64,000 nucleotides of DNA from Helianthus annuus (GCF_002127325.2 NC_035445.2:81018601-81082600), one strand, 5' to 3'; counted from the stretch's first letter, positions 9,508 through 22,800 are shown. Numbers and translations: made by a program. Notes: generated by a model from the letters alone, not told the origin.

Positions 9508-12500
9508 TGTAACACCTCGAAATTTTGTGTCCAATAAAGTATTGACACGTGTCATAAGTTTGCACGTGGTAATAAATAATACCAAAGGGACTAAAGTCGA
9601 CAAACATTGAAAGTATGTGAATTCGAGGGTTTGAAATGTCAACAAGGGATAAATATACTGTGCAGTAACCCTAAATGATGCTCGTACCTTCAAACGAATA
9701 AATCATGGATCGTACGGAACGAAATGTGGAAGAAAGTGAGAGATTACAAACTACAGGTGTTAAATGTGTCAACATGTTTAAGTTATACCTCTGAGTGACC
9801 CTTTAACGAAACCGAGGCTTTGTAACAGTAAATTACGCTCACTAGAGTATACGGTATAAATTTCGCAAGGTTCTGTTTTAAAACGAGAAAGTTATGATCA
9901 AATTCGTATGCGAGGGGTTAAAGGCGTCAAACATAGAAAATTATGACTTTTCGGGTAATAATAAATTAACCAAGGGTTAATAAGTTGGGTAAAAGCCACG
10001 GGGCCCTTATACGTAAATTAACGAGGCCCAAAACGCAAAGTTACCCCTTCGAAACGCCAAAGGCCAGTGCAATAATTAAAAAGATTTGAAAAATCTTACT
10101 TTTAGGTCTCAGGCGGGCTGCGTAAATGTAATAAGGGATCTTACGCGGGCCGCGCTGACAATATAGATATGGGCTCTGACATTGAGATTCAGGTGACTCG
10201 CGTAAAGGTTACCTGATCATTAACGCGGGCCGCGTCAGCCTCCCAGATGCAGAAAGGTCGGACAGAAGCACTGTCGAGTGTCTTAACCGACTTATTGAGC
10301 AATAATGAGAGCATGGGCGCCCCCTAAACATCCCCTAGCACTCAGGGACAGTTGTTGATCATCCAAGAACACTTGTAGGCCTTGTTGTGATGATCTTATG
10401 CATCCTAAACTAGTATAAAAGGACCATAAGTAGCAACATTGTTCTTCACACCTTCAACTGCTTTCTTGATCACTTCTGGAGCTCAAGCACTCTCTCTTAG
10501 CATCCCTGGTCGTGCATAGGACTCTTGTAACTGTGCTCCACCCTTTCTTGGTTAAGTTTTGCTTAGTTATAGCTTAAAAGTCAATCCGTCGTAATTAATG
10601 ATTGACTTAAGGGTTAATCACAAATGGTCCAGTGATTAATTGAAATAAAGGTAGTTATATGTTGGTAATCATGTGTGCTTTAAACCCTAAAAGGGCACCC
10701 TTTGATTTTCCACTCTAACTAGTCCAAATGTCGCGTCAAACTTGCTTAGAAAAAGTCAACAGAATGCTAACTTTCGATTTTATGCATAATCAGTAATGTA
10801 GATGGCGTGTAACCTGTTTTGACACTCATAAAATATGATAATAAGTATTATAATTGGTCTAAGCTTGTTTGATCCGACCATTTACTGTTTTGACCCGGTT
10901 CGGAACCGAAAGTCGCAAAACTTTGACTTTTGCTTTGACTTCAGTTCTGACCCGTTATGGTATGATTTAGATATGCCTTAGGACTCTCTTAGGACCAGGT
11001 TACATGATGGTATAACCCTCTGTGACCGGTTCGTTGTTTGTCCGAGTCTTTCACACATTTCCGTTAAAAGCTCAAAAGTTGACCATAACGCCCTTTTTAC
11101 TTTAAAACGAGAATTTTGGATATGTGAAGGACAATAACCTTAGTTACTTATTTCTAAGCATGTCCCTAAAATTTCACGTCAATCCGAGGTCTAGAATAGG
11201 AGTTATGCTAAATAGCGCAATTACGGAAACTTTAGTAATTAAACGGCGCATTTAGCGTAAAGCTATCTAAACCAAAATTTCGACACCAAACCTTTTACAC
11301 ACTGATGTAAGATAATATTTTGGGATTTTTAAAGATTTCTAATTATTTTTAACCTGCTCATAACTTGCGGTTATGGCATCGATTCGGTAAATACCGAATA
11401 TACCCTTTTCGGACATAACTTGAGTTCTACATAGTATTTTGACCCGATTCCAGTTGCTACTGATTTTAAATAATAAATAAAGTATTTTGAACTTTATAAA
11501 CTGTTCAGAAAACTCAGATTTCCTGTAGAACTCGGAAACCTCTTTTATAATCTTTAAAATGACCGAAATACCCCTACGGGGCGTATACTGGATTTAAACT
11601 TGTTATGGGCGTAATGGAAGGTATCCTACTGATACCACAACCTCTTTAGAGCATAATAACTTAGGAAACCTGTGTAGGACTCTTACGGTTACCCATTACG
11701 CCTTTTGCGTGCACGGTTCGGTTTATGTAACTAGTTTACATAGACTAGCCGAAACGGGTCAAACCTTATCGTTTTTACTTCAATATCCAGAGTGTGGTTA
11801 TGTTACCCATATAAAACAAGTCTTCAAACTTGTTGGGTCCAAACCCACATTCCATTCTCAGTTTTTGCCTTTCACGCGATTAAACCGTAATTATCTTTTG
11901 AAACTGACCGGTCTAAGCTAAGGCTAAATTAAAGGCCCGTTAGGATTCTAATAGGTTGTTATAAACCTTCGTTCCAGAATAGGAGACCAGTAAAAGATAC
12001 TTGCATTTGTTTATTGAGGTTATTACTTGCTCAGGTAAATACTTTTAACTTATTTTCCGTTATACGGGCTTGGGTTACGGTATATAAAATACCGCTTGGT
12101 CGGGCAATTGACCCCAACTCATTAGTAGTTAGGTGTTTTCAATGTGACCCGTTTAAAAATTGGTTTTGTTGGCTTTACGCCTTTGGGAGCTTAATGACCA
12201 TGTCCCGGATATCCTTGGCATCATTTTACGAAATGGCCACGACCTCGACACGCGGGTGTAGGCGTACACCCGACAATGTGTCTATATTTATAAAGGTATA
12301 ACCGTTGGTTTTCCCGCCACGACTTTATGCTATGTGGCGTGTCTATTAACCTTAAACCCGGCACGACCCGGGCGACTGAACGCATAGTGAACATGTAGTT
12401 CTTTTACAAGATTTAATTGATAAATTATCCCAAGTTATAAAGAGTTTGTGCCTTGTGCATTCAAATCAATTTTATTAAACATTTTTACAAAAGTGTCGGT

Positions 12501-12839
12501 TGAATGTATTTACCAGTGTAAACTGACGTATTTTCCCCAAAAAGATTAAATGCAGGTTCTACACGAAATAGGCTGGCCACTCCTTAGCATCGTTAGAGTC
12601 TCGCAAGCTTGGGATGCCACTATCTGTTGAACAATATTTCTATTTTCGTTTTGATCCCCTGTGGATTTCTTTCGACTACTTATGATACTTGGATATTACA
12701 TTCGATGGTTGAAATATATCAATCTTTATGCTTCCGCTGTGCATTTAAATATTGTGTGGTTTGACTATATTGTTGCCAACTACGTCACGGTAATCCCCCA
12801 GCGGGCCCACCGGTGAAACACGTGGAAATCGGGGTGACA
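9508..12839 (+). repeat. 5' LTR of G2 (3332 bp)
   Basis: Starts TGTAACACCTCG and ends GGGGTGACA, followed after 3 nt by the PBS. No real gene lies inside: the short ORFs at 11709-11921 and 12014-12301 are chance frames, the second repeated in the other LTR (22293-22580) simply because LTRs are copies. Most of its length is unique sequence of unknown role downstream of the promoter. Confidence 0.93.
10144..10422 (+). promoter_or_regulatory. G2 LTR promoter: CG palindromes and TATA box
   Basis: Two perfect copies of CGCGG-G-CCGCG (10144-10154, 10224-10234) and a degenerate third near 10112 lie upstream of TATAAAAGG (10414-10422). In the 3' LTR the TATA box is kept (20693) and one palindrome is intact (20423-20433), while the other has changed (gcgggccacg). 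Transcription of the genomic RNA would begin about 30 bp after the TATA box. Confidence 0.65.
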
Positions 12840-12842
12840 GGT

Positions 12843-12860
12843 TGGTATCAGAGCCAACGT
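12843..12860 (+). promoter_or_regulatory. Primer-binding site of G2
   Basis: TGGTATCAGAGCC follows the LTR end by 3 nt and matches the complement of the initiator tRNA-Met 3' end, the primer expected for this lineage. Confidence 0.9.
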
Positions 12861-13014
12861 TGAGTGAATTGAACACTATCCTTATGTGTTTAATCTCAAT
12901 GACACAATTGCACATACTCGAGTCTAGACAAGAACATAGGACAAATTCGAATTGTTGTTCTAGTTTGTCTTTTATTGTTTATTGTTGGTTTAAAAATCTG
13001 TTTAAGCAGTAAAT

Positions 13015-14232
13015 ATGCCACCAGCAATTAGAAGAGGAGGAAGAGGCAAAGGGCCGATCACTACTCACAATGATCACGAGGCCGGACCTTCCAATATGCG
13101 AGCTCCTTCCAGCACAAGGAGTGAGGAACCTCATAGGCGTAGAAGGAACCTCTTCGAGCCCGCAAGACGGTCTACCTCACACAGTTCGACACCTTCATAC
13201 CGTCACTCTTTTGGACCAAATTCGGAGAACGAGCCCAGTAACCCTCAACCTTCGTTTATACCTCTCCAGCGTTCTGTTTCGCACCGTTCCTATGGCGATC
13301 CCACACCTTTCTTCCAAGGCTAATTCAACCCGGCTGATTATGTCCAAGAACCAATAGGTTATAACCCTTTAGGACCCGAAGACTATTTCTTCGAAGATAA
13401 TGCGGTAGATATGGACGAGGACACGGATCCCATCGAACCTGCAAGAGGTACTCCCAACCATCCTATCGAGATCTCTGATGGGTCACCCTTTCATGGAACA
13501 CCCTATCAGGGTCCAGACAGTTACCAGGCGAGGTTTAACCAGTGCGAGTGGTACTTTACACCCTCTCACCATTCATCACCTCACCAGCAGCAGCAGGATC
13601 CTTCAGAGGATTCGCGTTTCGTGGCAGTTACGCCTCCACCGCCACCAGTTCATCAAGCACCTCCAGATCCGCCAAGGTGCAGGAGATCAGGCGCGCGGAT
13701 GTCCACCTGAGGAGGGGAATTTCACTTTAGCACCCCTTGCCAGTCGAGTGCAAGTCATTTTCCGCCATTGCTTGAAGAACCACAAATGGGTGAACCCTCG
13801 AGCCACCCTGTAGAGGTGAATTCTGCACCAGTTGCACCACCTCCACCACCATTCGACTATGATAACCCGATACCTGCGTACGCCGGTTCCACCGCGTACA
13901 ATCCATTTGAGCAGCCAACTCACACTCACTACAACTATATGGGTGGCGACCCATACATAGAAGCGGCGGCAAATTACTATGCCCTTCATCCTGAAATACC
14001 TTATGAAACACCTTGGAGAAGGGGACACTCAACTCACGGGTACCCAATACCCACTAGAACTCCGGTTCAACAACCGTCGCAGCAGCCACGTTTTTCCCCA
14101 CCGGAGCAGGAAGAAATCCTTCACCGTTTAAATAGGGTAGAACGGGACTTTGAGCAAGAACGCAAGAACAATCGTGGATTCCTTAAAGGCCTAGCAAACC
14201 TATTAAAAGGGAAGAAGAAGCGAGATCATTAG
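13015..14232 (+). pseudogene. Upstream ORF of G2 (Pro/Ser/Gln-rich, 405 codons with two stops)
   Basis: One continuous frame from MPPAIRRGGRGKG to KGKKKRDH, broken only by TAA at 13321-13323 and TGA at 13708-13710. The N-terminus is Arg/Gly-rich, the middle is disordered with PPPPP and QQQQ runs, and the end is a coiled coil (EEILHRLNRVERDFEQERKN) with a basic tail. The layout suggests an RNA- or protein-binding accessory protein, but no domain is recognised. G1 has an unrelated-looking ORF in the same slot. Confidence 0.7.
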
Positions 14233-14270
14233 TCCTTATATGTTCTATTGTAATTCCTATTTTAAATCAA

Positions 14271-14420
14271 GTCCCTGTGTGGACATTTATTTGTTTAGTC
14301 CCTGCGTGGACATTTATAGTGTGTAGTCCCTGCGTGGACAATTTCCTTTCAGTCCCTGCATGGACTTATCTTTTTGTCCCTGTGCGGACCTCTATCCTTG
14401 TATTTGGTCCCTGCGTGGAC
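14271..14420 (+). repeat. Six copies of GTCC-N6-GGAC with about 27-bp spacing
   Basis: GTCCCTGYGTGGAC-type units start at 14271, 14298, 14325, 14352, 14376 and 14407. Each is a small inverted repeat (GTCC...GGAC) separated by variable T-rich spacers. They lie between the upstream ORF and gag. The inverted part is kept better than the spacers, as for a repeated structural or binding element. Confidence 0.75.
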
Positions 14421-15206
14421 TTGTTTTCTGTAAACCTCTGCGTAGGTAATTGTCAATTGAAAGTCCCGTTTAGGGCAGTATGTAATCATTATTATGATTA
14501 ATGGAATGTTAAGTTTATAAATTTCATTTTTGTCATTTTAATACATTATTATATGAAATAAATTAAAAAAAATCATTCCTTTTAATTAAGTCTGCCTAAA
14601 TAAAGGATCTTAAATGGTGAGACCTAGCCTGGTGTCATTATAAGGCCCGGCCTAGATGGTGAGACCTGAGTAAAAGGTTCAGATTCCTGTTAACCTCTGT
14701 AAACATGTTAACATTCTTGGCAGATGTGGTTCGTTAAAATCACACGCGTCATTCTTATATAATAATCCTTCAAAGGATTCCAAGACCTAAATTAATGATT
14801 TAAGAATCATGGGTTTAAATCATCAATTAAGATGATCCCTTATCAAACATCCATTTGTGATGTAGTGCCTACGGGCCATACTTATTGCCATATAAGACAA
14901 AAGACAGTTGTAGTCTATGACTCCCTGTCAGAAAAGGTAAAAGAACTATGGTTCAAACCTTCATGCCTTGATTCTCTGAAATCCTGGCTTATATTATAAA
15001 ACGTCCTTGTGACTAGGCTTTTGTGCCACTAACAATATTGTTTGTAATTAGGATAGGTTATGTTCAAATCCTAAATAAAAGTGAGTAGCAAATTAACCAA
15101 ATATGGTCTATGTTTACCATGGTTTATGAATTGCCATAAAAGGCAATTCATTAATACACTCCTAAATAAAATTCTGTCGTATTCCTTGTAGCAGATCAAG
15201 ATCTCG
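14421..15206 (+). other. Non-coding leader between upstream ORF and gag of G2
   Basis: AT-rich with no ORF of note. Short direct repeats (ggtgagacct near 14618 and 14659) are present. It ends in attccttgtagcag just 5' of the gag ATG, resembling a 3' splice site, so gag might be made from a spliced RNA that skips the upstream ORF; no donor is proven. Confidence 0.4.
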
Positions 15207-16745
15207 ATGGCTGACCCAAATGGAGTTAATAGTCAATCAAAGGAGGATGAAAATGATAACGCCCAAATTAATATAACGGGCGCTGAATTGAAAGCTTTAG
15301 TAGACGACGCTGTCAAGGCAACCTTAGATCGGCAATATGAAGAGTATACCGAGTCGCGAAGCAGGACCCGATCTGCACCACACTCTAAACCAAAAACCCA
15401 TTCTAAACATCACAGCAAACCACCCTCGACCCAATCTAAACCTAAGAAGGATAACGATCGACACTCATCAAATGAGAATAGTGTCCGACCTAAGAAGATA
15501 GTGGTCGATGATGCACCTCGCGCCAGGGGTTGCACGTATAAGTATTTTGTTTCCTGTAAACCCCGAGATTTTACTGGGGAAAAGGGCGCGGTGGATTGCA
15601 TGACCTGGCTGGACGAAATGGACAGCGTGGTGGACATTAGTGGTTGTGCTGAGAGGGATGTGGTGAAGTTTGTATCCCAGTCATTTAAGGGTGAAGCCCT
15701 AGCGTGGTGGAGATCATTGGTTCAAGCCTCTGGGAAGGTTTCTTTGTATAGCATGTCATGGGAGGAATTTATTGCTCTCATCAAAGAAAACTACTGCCCT
15801 CAGCACGAGGTTGAGAAGATAGAGTCTGATTTCCTATCACTGGTCATGAAGAACCTGGATTGCCAGGCATATCTCACGAGTTTCAACACCCTGTCAAGAT
15901 TGGTTCCGTACCTTGTGACCCCGGAACCCAAACGGATCACGCGTTTCATTGAGGGTTTGGCCCCAGAGATAAAGGCTAGCATGAAGGCTTCCAGGCCTGC
16001 TACATTTAGACCCGTGGCAGATATATCTCTGTCTCTTACGCTGGATGCAATAAGACAGAGATCTCTGAGAAATGCTGACGGTGAGAAGAGGAAACGTGAA
16101 GATGATGATTCACGTAGGTCAGGCAAGAAGCACCGGGGGAATCGTGACCACAAGAAGGGATCGGAGACCAAGAAGAATGACCGACAGTCGGGTGATAGGC
16201 CCAAGTGCAATGTTTGCAAGAAGCACCACTTCGGAAAGTGCAGATATGCACAGAAATCCCAGCCAAAAGCATGTGGGATTTGCAAGTCCTCTGAGCATAG
16301 GACTCTTGAGTGCAAGAAACTCAAGGATGCAACTTGTTATAGTTGCAACGAAAAAGGGCACATCAAGACTAACTGCCTGAAGATAGTGAAGAAGGCTGAA
16401 GAAGGGAAAAAGACCAATGCCAGGGTCTTTCAGATGAATGTTCAAGAGGCTATCCAGAACGACAACGTCATAACCGGTACGTTTCTTATCAATGATGTAT
16501 TCGCAAGAGTATTATTTGATTCTGGAGCAGATAAATCCTTTGTGGATGATAAGTTCTGTGAGTTGTTAAAATTTCCTGTTAAAACCTTGAATGTGAAATA
16601 CGAAGTAGAACTAGCTGATGGGACTATGGGAACAGTCTCAACTGTTTTAGATGGATGTGTTATATCCATTAGGAATCACTCATTTCCTTTATCCCTGTTA
16701 CCCTTTAAACTAGCTGGTTTCGACGCAGTATTGGGTATGGATTGA
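15207..16745 (+). pseudogene. gag-pro: G2 gag and protease (ends at a nonsense codon)
   Basis: The start is the ATG at 15207 (MADPNGVNSQ). Residues 1-100 are basic and disordered; 110-280 form the capsid (GCTYKYFVSCKPRDF, ALAWWRSL, YLTSFNTLSRLVPYLV). Residues about 330-400 hold three zinc knuckles (CNVCKKHHFGKC, CGICKSSEHRTLEC, CYSCNEKGHIKTNC), which bind the RNA genome. The aspartic protease follows with catalytic DSGA (VLFDSGADKSFV) and a closing VLGMD. The next codon is TGA at 16743-16745 where the family has Trp (LGMDWL). Downstream sequence is in the same frame, so this is one point mutation. Confidence 0.93.
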
Positions 16746-18675
16746 TTATCGCATAACCAAGCCCAAATTGTGTGCAACAAGAAGCAAGTGGTAATCAAGA
16801 CTCCGTCGGGAGAACCACTTACCATCCAGGGAGATACTCGACATGGATTACCTGCGCAAGTGTCTATGCTAAAGGCATCCAGATGTTTGAAGAAAGGATG
16901 TGTCATTTATATGGCACAGGTGACTATTGGTGAGGAAAAACCCAAGATTGAAGACATCCCAGTCATTTCTGACTATCCTGAAGTTTTCCCAGAAGAACTG
17001 CCTGGTTTGCCACCAGACAGGCAAGTGGAATTCAGTATCGACATCATTCCAAGAGTCGCGCCTATTGCAAGAGCACCGTATAGATTGGCACGGACTGAAA
17101 TGAAAGAATTAAGGACGCAGCTAGATGATCTGCTAGCCAAAGGTTTTGTTAGACCAAGTTCATCTCCTTGGGGAGCACCAATCCTGTTCGTCAAGAAGAA
17201 AGATGGTTCGATGCGTCTATGCATCGATTACCGTGAGCTGAATAAAGTTACAATCAAGAATAGGTATCCTTTGCCCAGGATCGACGATCTGTTCGATCAG
17301 CTTCAAGGAGCGAGCTACTTTTCCAAAATTGATCTAAGGTCAGGATACCATCAATTAAAGGTTAAAGACGAAGATGTGCACAAGACTGCATTCAGGACTC
17401 GTTATGCACTTCGAGTTCCCAGTGATGCCTTTTGGGCTCACTAATGCACCTGCCGCATTCATGGATCTCATGAATCGCGTCTGCAAGCCGTATTTGTATA
17501 AGTTTGTCATTGTCTTCATCGATGACATCCTCATCTACTCAAAAAGTCAAGCTGACCACGAGAAGCATCTTCGATGTATTCTTAAATTGCTTCATCAAGA
17601 AAAGCTTTATGCCAAATTCTCTAAATGTGAATTTTGGCTACGAGAAGTCCAATTCCTTAGACATGTAGTCAGTGAGCGTGGTATCCAAGTGGATCCCGCC
17701 AAGGTTGAAGCTGTCATGAATTGGCAGGAGCCGAAGACGCCTACGGAGATTCGCAGTTTCCTAGGTCTAGCAGGATACTACAGGCGCTTCATCGAAAATT
17801 TTTCAAGAATTGATACACCCCTAACTTCTTTAACTAGAAAGAGTATAAAGTTTAATTGGGGCCCTAAGCAGCAAGAAGCTTTTGATATCCTCAAACAAAA
17901 GCTGAGCAATGCTCCAGTGTTAACATTGCCGGAAGGAATGGAAGAATTTGTCGTATATTGTGATGCATCGCACACCGGTATGGGTTGTGTGCTTATGCAG
18001 AGGGGCAAGGTGATTGCCTATGCTTCACGACAATTAAAGGTGCATGAAAAGAATTACACCACCCATGACTTGGAGTTGGGTGCCGTTGTATTTGCACTAA
18101 AGCTTTGGAGGCATTATTTGTATGGTATTAAGTTTGTGATCTATTCTGATCACAAAAGTCTTCAGCATCTGTTCAATCAGAAAGATTTGAATATGAGGCA
18201 GCGACGTTGGATGGAAACTCTGAACGATTATGACTGTGAAATAAGATACCATCCAGGCAAGGCCAACGTAGTCGCAGATGCCTTGAGCAGAAAAGAAAGA
18301 GTGAAACCAATAAGGATCAATGCCAAGAGCATTGAAATCAAGAACAGTCTGAATGAGAGATTGTTAGCTGCACAGAAGGAAGCTGTGTTAGATGCTAACT
18401 ATCCTAACGAAAAGCTAGGAGTAACTGAAGAGCAGTTATCCTATGGCAAAGACGGAATTCTGAGATTGAATGGAAGGATATGGGTTCCTGTTTATGGAGG
18501 TCTTCGTGACGTTATCCTTCAGGAGGCCCACAGTTCCCGATATTCCGTTCATCCTGGAGCTGATAAAATGTACCAGGACTTGAAGGCAAACTTTTGGTGG
18601 ATAGGCTTGAAAAAGTCTATAGCTACCTACGTAGCAAAGTGTTTGACTTGTGCGCAAGTAAAAGCTGAACATTAA
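16746..18675 (+). pseudogene. pol: G2 reverse transcriptase, RNase H and integrase zinc finger
   Basis: Continues gag-pro in frame. RT shows [31 protein letters not shown] and the catalytic [11 protein letters not shown] frameshift (two bases apparently lost) lies near 17408, where the family has RTRYGH. RNase H follows ([42 protein letters not shown]), then the integrase HHCC finger ([23 protein letters not shown]). The frame ends at TAA 18673-18675, in place of Gln in AEHQKPSG; the rest of integrase continues in the same frame. Confidence 0.93.
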
Positions 18676-19776
18676 AAGCCGTCAGGCTTGCTGCAACAGC
18701 CTGAACTTCCAGAGTGGAAATGGGAAATGGTGACGATGGATTTCATCACCAAGTTGCCAAAGACAAAGAAGGGAAACGATACAATATGGGTAATAGTTGA
18801 TAGACTGACCAAGTCAGCACATTTCCTACCCATAAAGGAGACTCATAGCTCCGATATACTAGCCCAGTTGTTTGTAGATAAGATTGTAGCCCTTCACGGT
18901 GTGCCTGTGTCTATCATCTCTGATAGAGATACCAGATACACATCACAGTTTTGGAAAAGTTTTCTAAAATCTTTGGGCACACGTTTGAATTTCAGTACGG
19001 CTTACCACCCTCAGACAGATGCACAGAGTGAGCGTACAATCCAAACGTTGGAGGACATGCTTCGTGCATGTGCGATCGACTTAGGTGGTAGTTGGGATAA
19101 CCACCTACCATTGGTCGAGTTCTCCTATAACAACAGCTACCATACAAGCATTAAGGCTGCACCTTTTGAAGCCCTATATGGTAGAAAGTGTAGAACGCCC
19201 GTTTGTTGGGCAGAAGTTGGAGATGTCCAGATAACAGGACCTGATATAATATTTGAAACAATGGACAAGATTGTCCAAATTCGCGATCGATTGAAAGCTG
19301 CCCGAGATAGGGAGAAAAGCTACGCAGATTTGAAGCGTAAGCCTTTCAATTTCGAAGTAGGCGACAAGGTATTACTTAAGGTATCACCCTGGAAGGGGGT
19401 GATGCGATTCGGTAAGAAAGGCAAGCTAAGCCCGAGATATATTGGACCCTTCGAGGTAATCAAACGTGTCGGATCGGTTGCCTACAAGTTAAACTTACCG
19501 GAGGAGCTCAGTGGTATCCACAATGTGTTCCACATCTGTAACCTGAAAAGGTGTTTTGCTGACGAATCACTGGTTATACCGCACACAGATGTACACATCG
19601 ATGAAAGCTTAAAATTTGTTGAAAAACCTGTGTCGATCGAGGATCGACAGGTTAAGAAACTTCGCAGGAAGTATATACCGATTGTGAAGGTAAAATGGGA
19701 TGACCGTAGAGGTCCCGGGTACACATGGGAGGTAGAGTCCACGATGAAAGAAAAGTACCCTCATTTGTTTCAATAA
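18676..19776 (+). pseudogene. pol: G2 integrase core and chromodomain
   Basis: DDE integrase: first Asp in [13 protein letters not shown], second in [11 protein letters not shown], Glu in [18 protein letters not shown] (the usual G of DGQSER is A). The [16 protein letters not shown] module follows. The last ~50 residues ([42 protein letters not shown]) are a chromodomain, the mark of chromoviruses, which steers integration into heterochromatin. The ORF is open to its natural stop, but it is cut off from the rest of pol by the upstream TAA. Confidence 0.92.
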
Positions 19777-19799
19777 ATCTCGAGGTCGAGATTTCTTTT

Positions 19800-19812
19800 A
19801 AGGGGGTGGGGA
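19800..19812 (+). promoter_or_regulatory. Polypurine tract of G2
   Basis: AAGGGGGTGGGGA directly precedes the 3' LTR start TGTAACACC; it would prime plus-strand synthesis. One T interrupts the purines. Confidence 0.85.
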
Positions 19813-22800
19813 TGTAACACCTCGAAATTTTGTGTCCAATAAAGTGTTGACACGTGTCATAAGTTTTTTACGTGGTAATAAATAATACCAAAGGGACTAA
19901 AGTCGACAAACATTGAAAGTATGTGAATTCGAGGGTTTGAAATGTCAATAAGGAATAAATATATTGTGCAGTAACCATAAATGATGCTCGTACCTTCAAA
20001 CGAATAAATCATGGATCGTACGGAACGAAATGTGGAAGAAAGTGAGAGATTACAAACTACAAGTGTTAAATGTGTCAACATGTTTAAGTTATACCTCTGA
20101 GTGACCCTTTAACGAACCCGAAGCTTTGTAACAGTAAATTACGCTCACTAGAGTATACGGTATAAATTTTGCAAGGTTCCGTTTTAAAACGAGAAAGTTA
20201 TGATCAAATTCGTATGCGAGGGGTTAAAGGCGTCAAACATAGAAAATTATGACTTTTCGGGTAATAATAAATTAACCAAGGGTTAATAAGTTGGGTAAAA
20301 GCCACAGGGCCCTTATACGTAAATTAACGAGGCCCAAAACGCAAAGTTACCCCTTCGAAACGCCAAAGGCCAGTGCAATAATTAAAAAGATTTGAAACGC
20401 ATAAATGTAATAAGGGATCTTACGCGGGCCGCGCTGACAATATAGATATGGGCTCTGACATTGAGATTCAAGCGACCCGCGTAAAGGTTACCTGATCATT
20501 AACGCGGGCCACGTCAGCCTCCCAGATGCAGAAAGGTCGGACAAAAGCACTGTTGAGTGTTTTAACCGACTTATTGAGCAATAATGAGAGCATGGGCGCC
20601 CCCTAAACGTCCTCTAGCACTCAGGGACAGTTGTTGATCATCCAAGAACACTTGTAGGCCTTGTTGTGATGATCTTATGCATCCTAAACTAGTATAAAAG
20701 GACCATAAGTAGCAACATTGTTCTTCACACCTTCAACTGCTTTCTTGACCACTTCTGGAGCTCAAGCACTTTCTCTTAGCATCCCTGGTCGTGCATAGGA
20801 CTCTTGTAAGTGTGCTCCACCCTTTCTTGGTTAAGTTTTGCTTAGTTATAGCTTAAAAGTCAATCCATCGTAATTAACGATTGACTTAAGGGTTAATCAC
20901 AAATGGTCCAGTGATTAATTGAAATAAAGGTAGTTATATGTTGATAATCATGTGGGCTTTAAACCCTTAAAAGGGCACCCTTAGATTCCCACTCTAACTA
21001 GTCCAAATGTCAAGTCAAACTTGCTTAGAAAAAGTCAACAGAATGCTAACTTTTGATTTTATGCATAATCAGTAATGTAGATGGCGTGTAACCTATTTCG
21101 ACACTCATAAAACATGATAATAAGTATTATAATTGGTCTAAGCTTGTTTGATCCGACCATTTACTGTTTTGACCCGGTTCGGAACCGAAAGTCGCAAAAC
21201 TTTGACTTTTGCTTTGACTTCAGTTCTGACCCTTTATGGTATGATTTAGATATGCCTTAGGACTCTCTTAGGACCAGGTTACATGATGGTATAACCCTTT
21301 GTGACCGGTTCGTTGTTTGTCCGAGTCTTTCACACATTTCCGTTAAAAGCTCAAAAGTTGACCATAACGCCCTTTTACTTTAAAACGAGAATTTTGGATA
21401 TGTGAAAGGACAATTACCTTAGTTACTGATTTCTAATCATGTCCCTAAAATTTCACATCAATCCGAGTTCTAGAATAGGAGTTATGCTAAATAGCGCAAT
21501 TACGGAAACTTTAGTAATTAAACGACGCATTTAGCGTAAAGCCTATCTAAACCCAAATTTCGACACCAAACCTTTTACACACTGATGTAAGATAATATTT
21601 TGGGATTTTTAAAGATTTCTAATTATTTTTAACCTGCTCATAACCTGCGGTTATGGCATCGATTCGGTAAATACCGAATATACCCTTTTCGGACATAACT
21701 TGAGTTCTACATAGTATTTTGACCCGATTGCAGTTGCTACTGATTTTAAATAATAAGTAAAGTATTTTGAACTTTATAAACTGTTCGGAAAACTCAGATT
21801 TCCTGTAGAACTCGGAAACCTCTTTTATAATCTTTAAAATGACCGAAATACCCCTACGGGGCGTATATTGGATTTAAACTTGTTATGGGCGTAATGGAAG
21901 GTATCCTACTAATACCACAACCTCCTTAGAGCATAATAACTTAGGAAACCTGTGTAGGACTCTTACGGTTACCCGTTACGCCTTTTGCGCGCACGGTTCG
22001 GTTTTTGTAACTAGTTTACATAGACTAACCGAAACGGGTCAAACCTTATCGTTTTTACTTCAAAATCCAGAGTGTGGTTATATTACCCATATAAAACATG
22101 TCTTCAAACTTGTTGGGTCCAAACCATATTCCATTCTCGGTTTTCGCCTTTCACGCGATTAAACCGTAATTATCTTTTGAAACTGACCGGTCTAAGCTAA
22201 GGCTAAATTAAAGGCCCGTTAGGATTCTAATAGGTTGTTATAAACCTTCGTTCCAGAATAGGAGACCAGTAAAAGATACTTGCATTTGTTTATTGAGGTT
22301 ATTACTTGCTCAGGTAAATACTTTTAACTTATTTTTCGTTATACGGGCTTGGGTTACGGTATATAAAATACCGCTTGGTCGGGCAATTGACCCCAACTCA
22401 TTAGTAGTTGGGTGTTTTCAATTTGACCCATTTAAAAATTGGTTTTGTTGGCTTTACGCCTTTGGGAGCTTAATGACCATGTCCCGGATATCCTTGGCAT
22501 CATTTTACGAAATGGCCACGACCTCGACACGCGGGTGTAGGCGTACACCCGACAATGTGTCTATATTTATAAAGGTATAACCGTTGGTTTTCCCGCCACG
22601 GCTTTATGCTATGTGGTATGTCTATTAACCTTAAACCCGGCACGACCCGGGCGACTGAACGCAGAGTGAACATGTAATTCTTTTACAAGATTTAATTGAT
22701 AAATTATCCCAAGTTATAAAGAGTTTGTGCCTTGTGCATTCAAATCAATTTTATTAAACATTTTTACAAAAGTGTCGGTTGAATGTATTTACCAGTGTAA

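Noticed and set aside
12014..12301. 95-codon ORF repeated at 22293-22580
   Set aside because: It is located in both LTRs of G2; a chance frame with substitutions that do not favour silent sites.
16743..16745. G2 TGA between protease and RT as a programmed readthrough stop
   Set aside because: It replaces the conserved Trp of LGMDWL and is followed by TTATCG, not a CARYYA context; other G2 lesions show the element is simply mutated.
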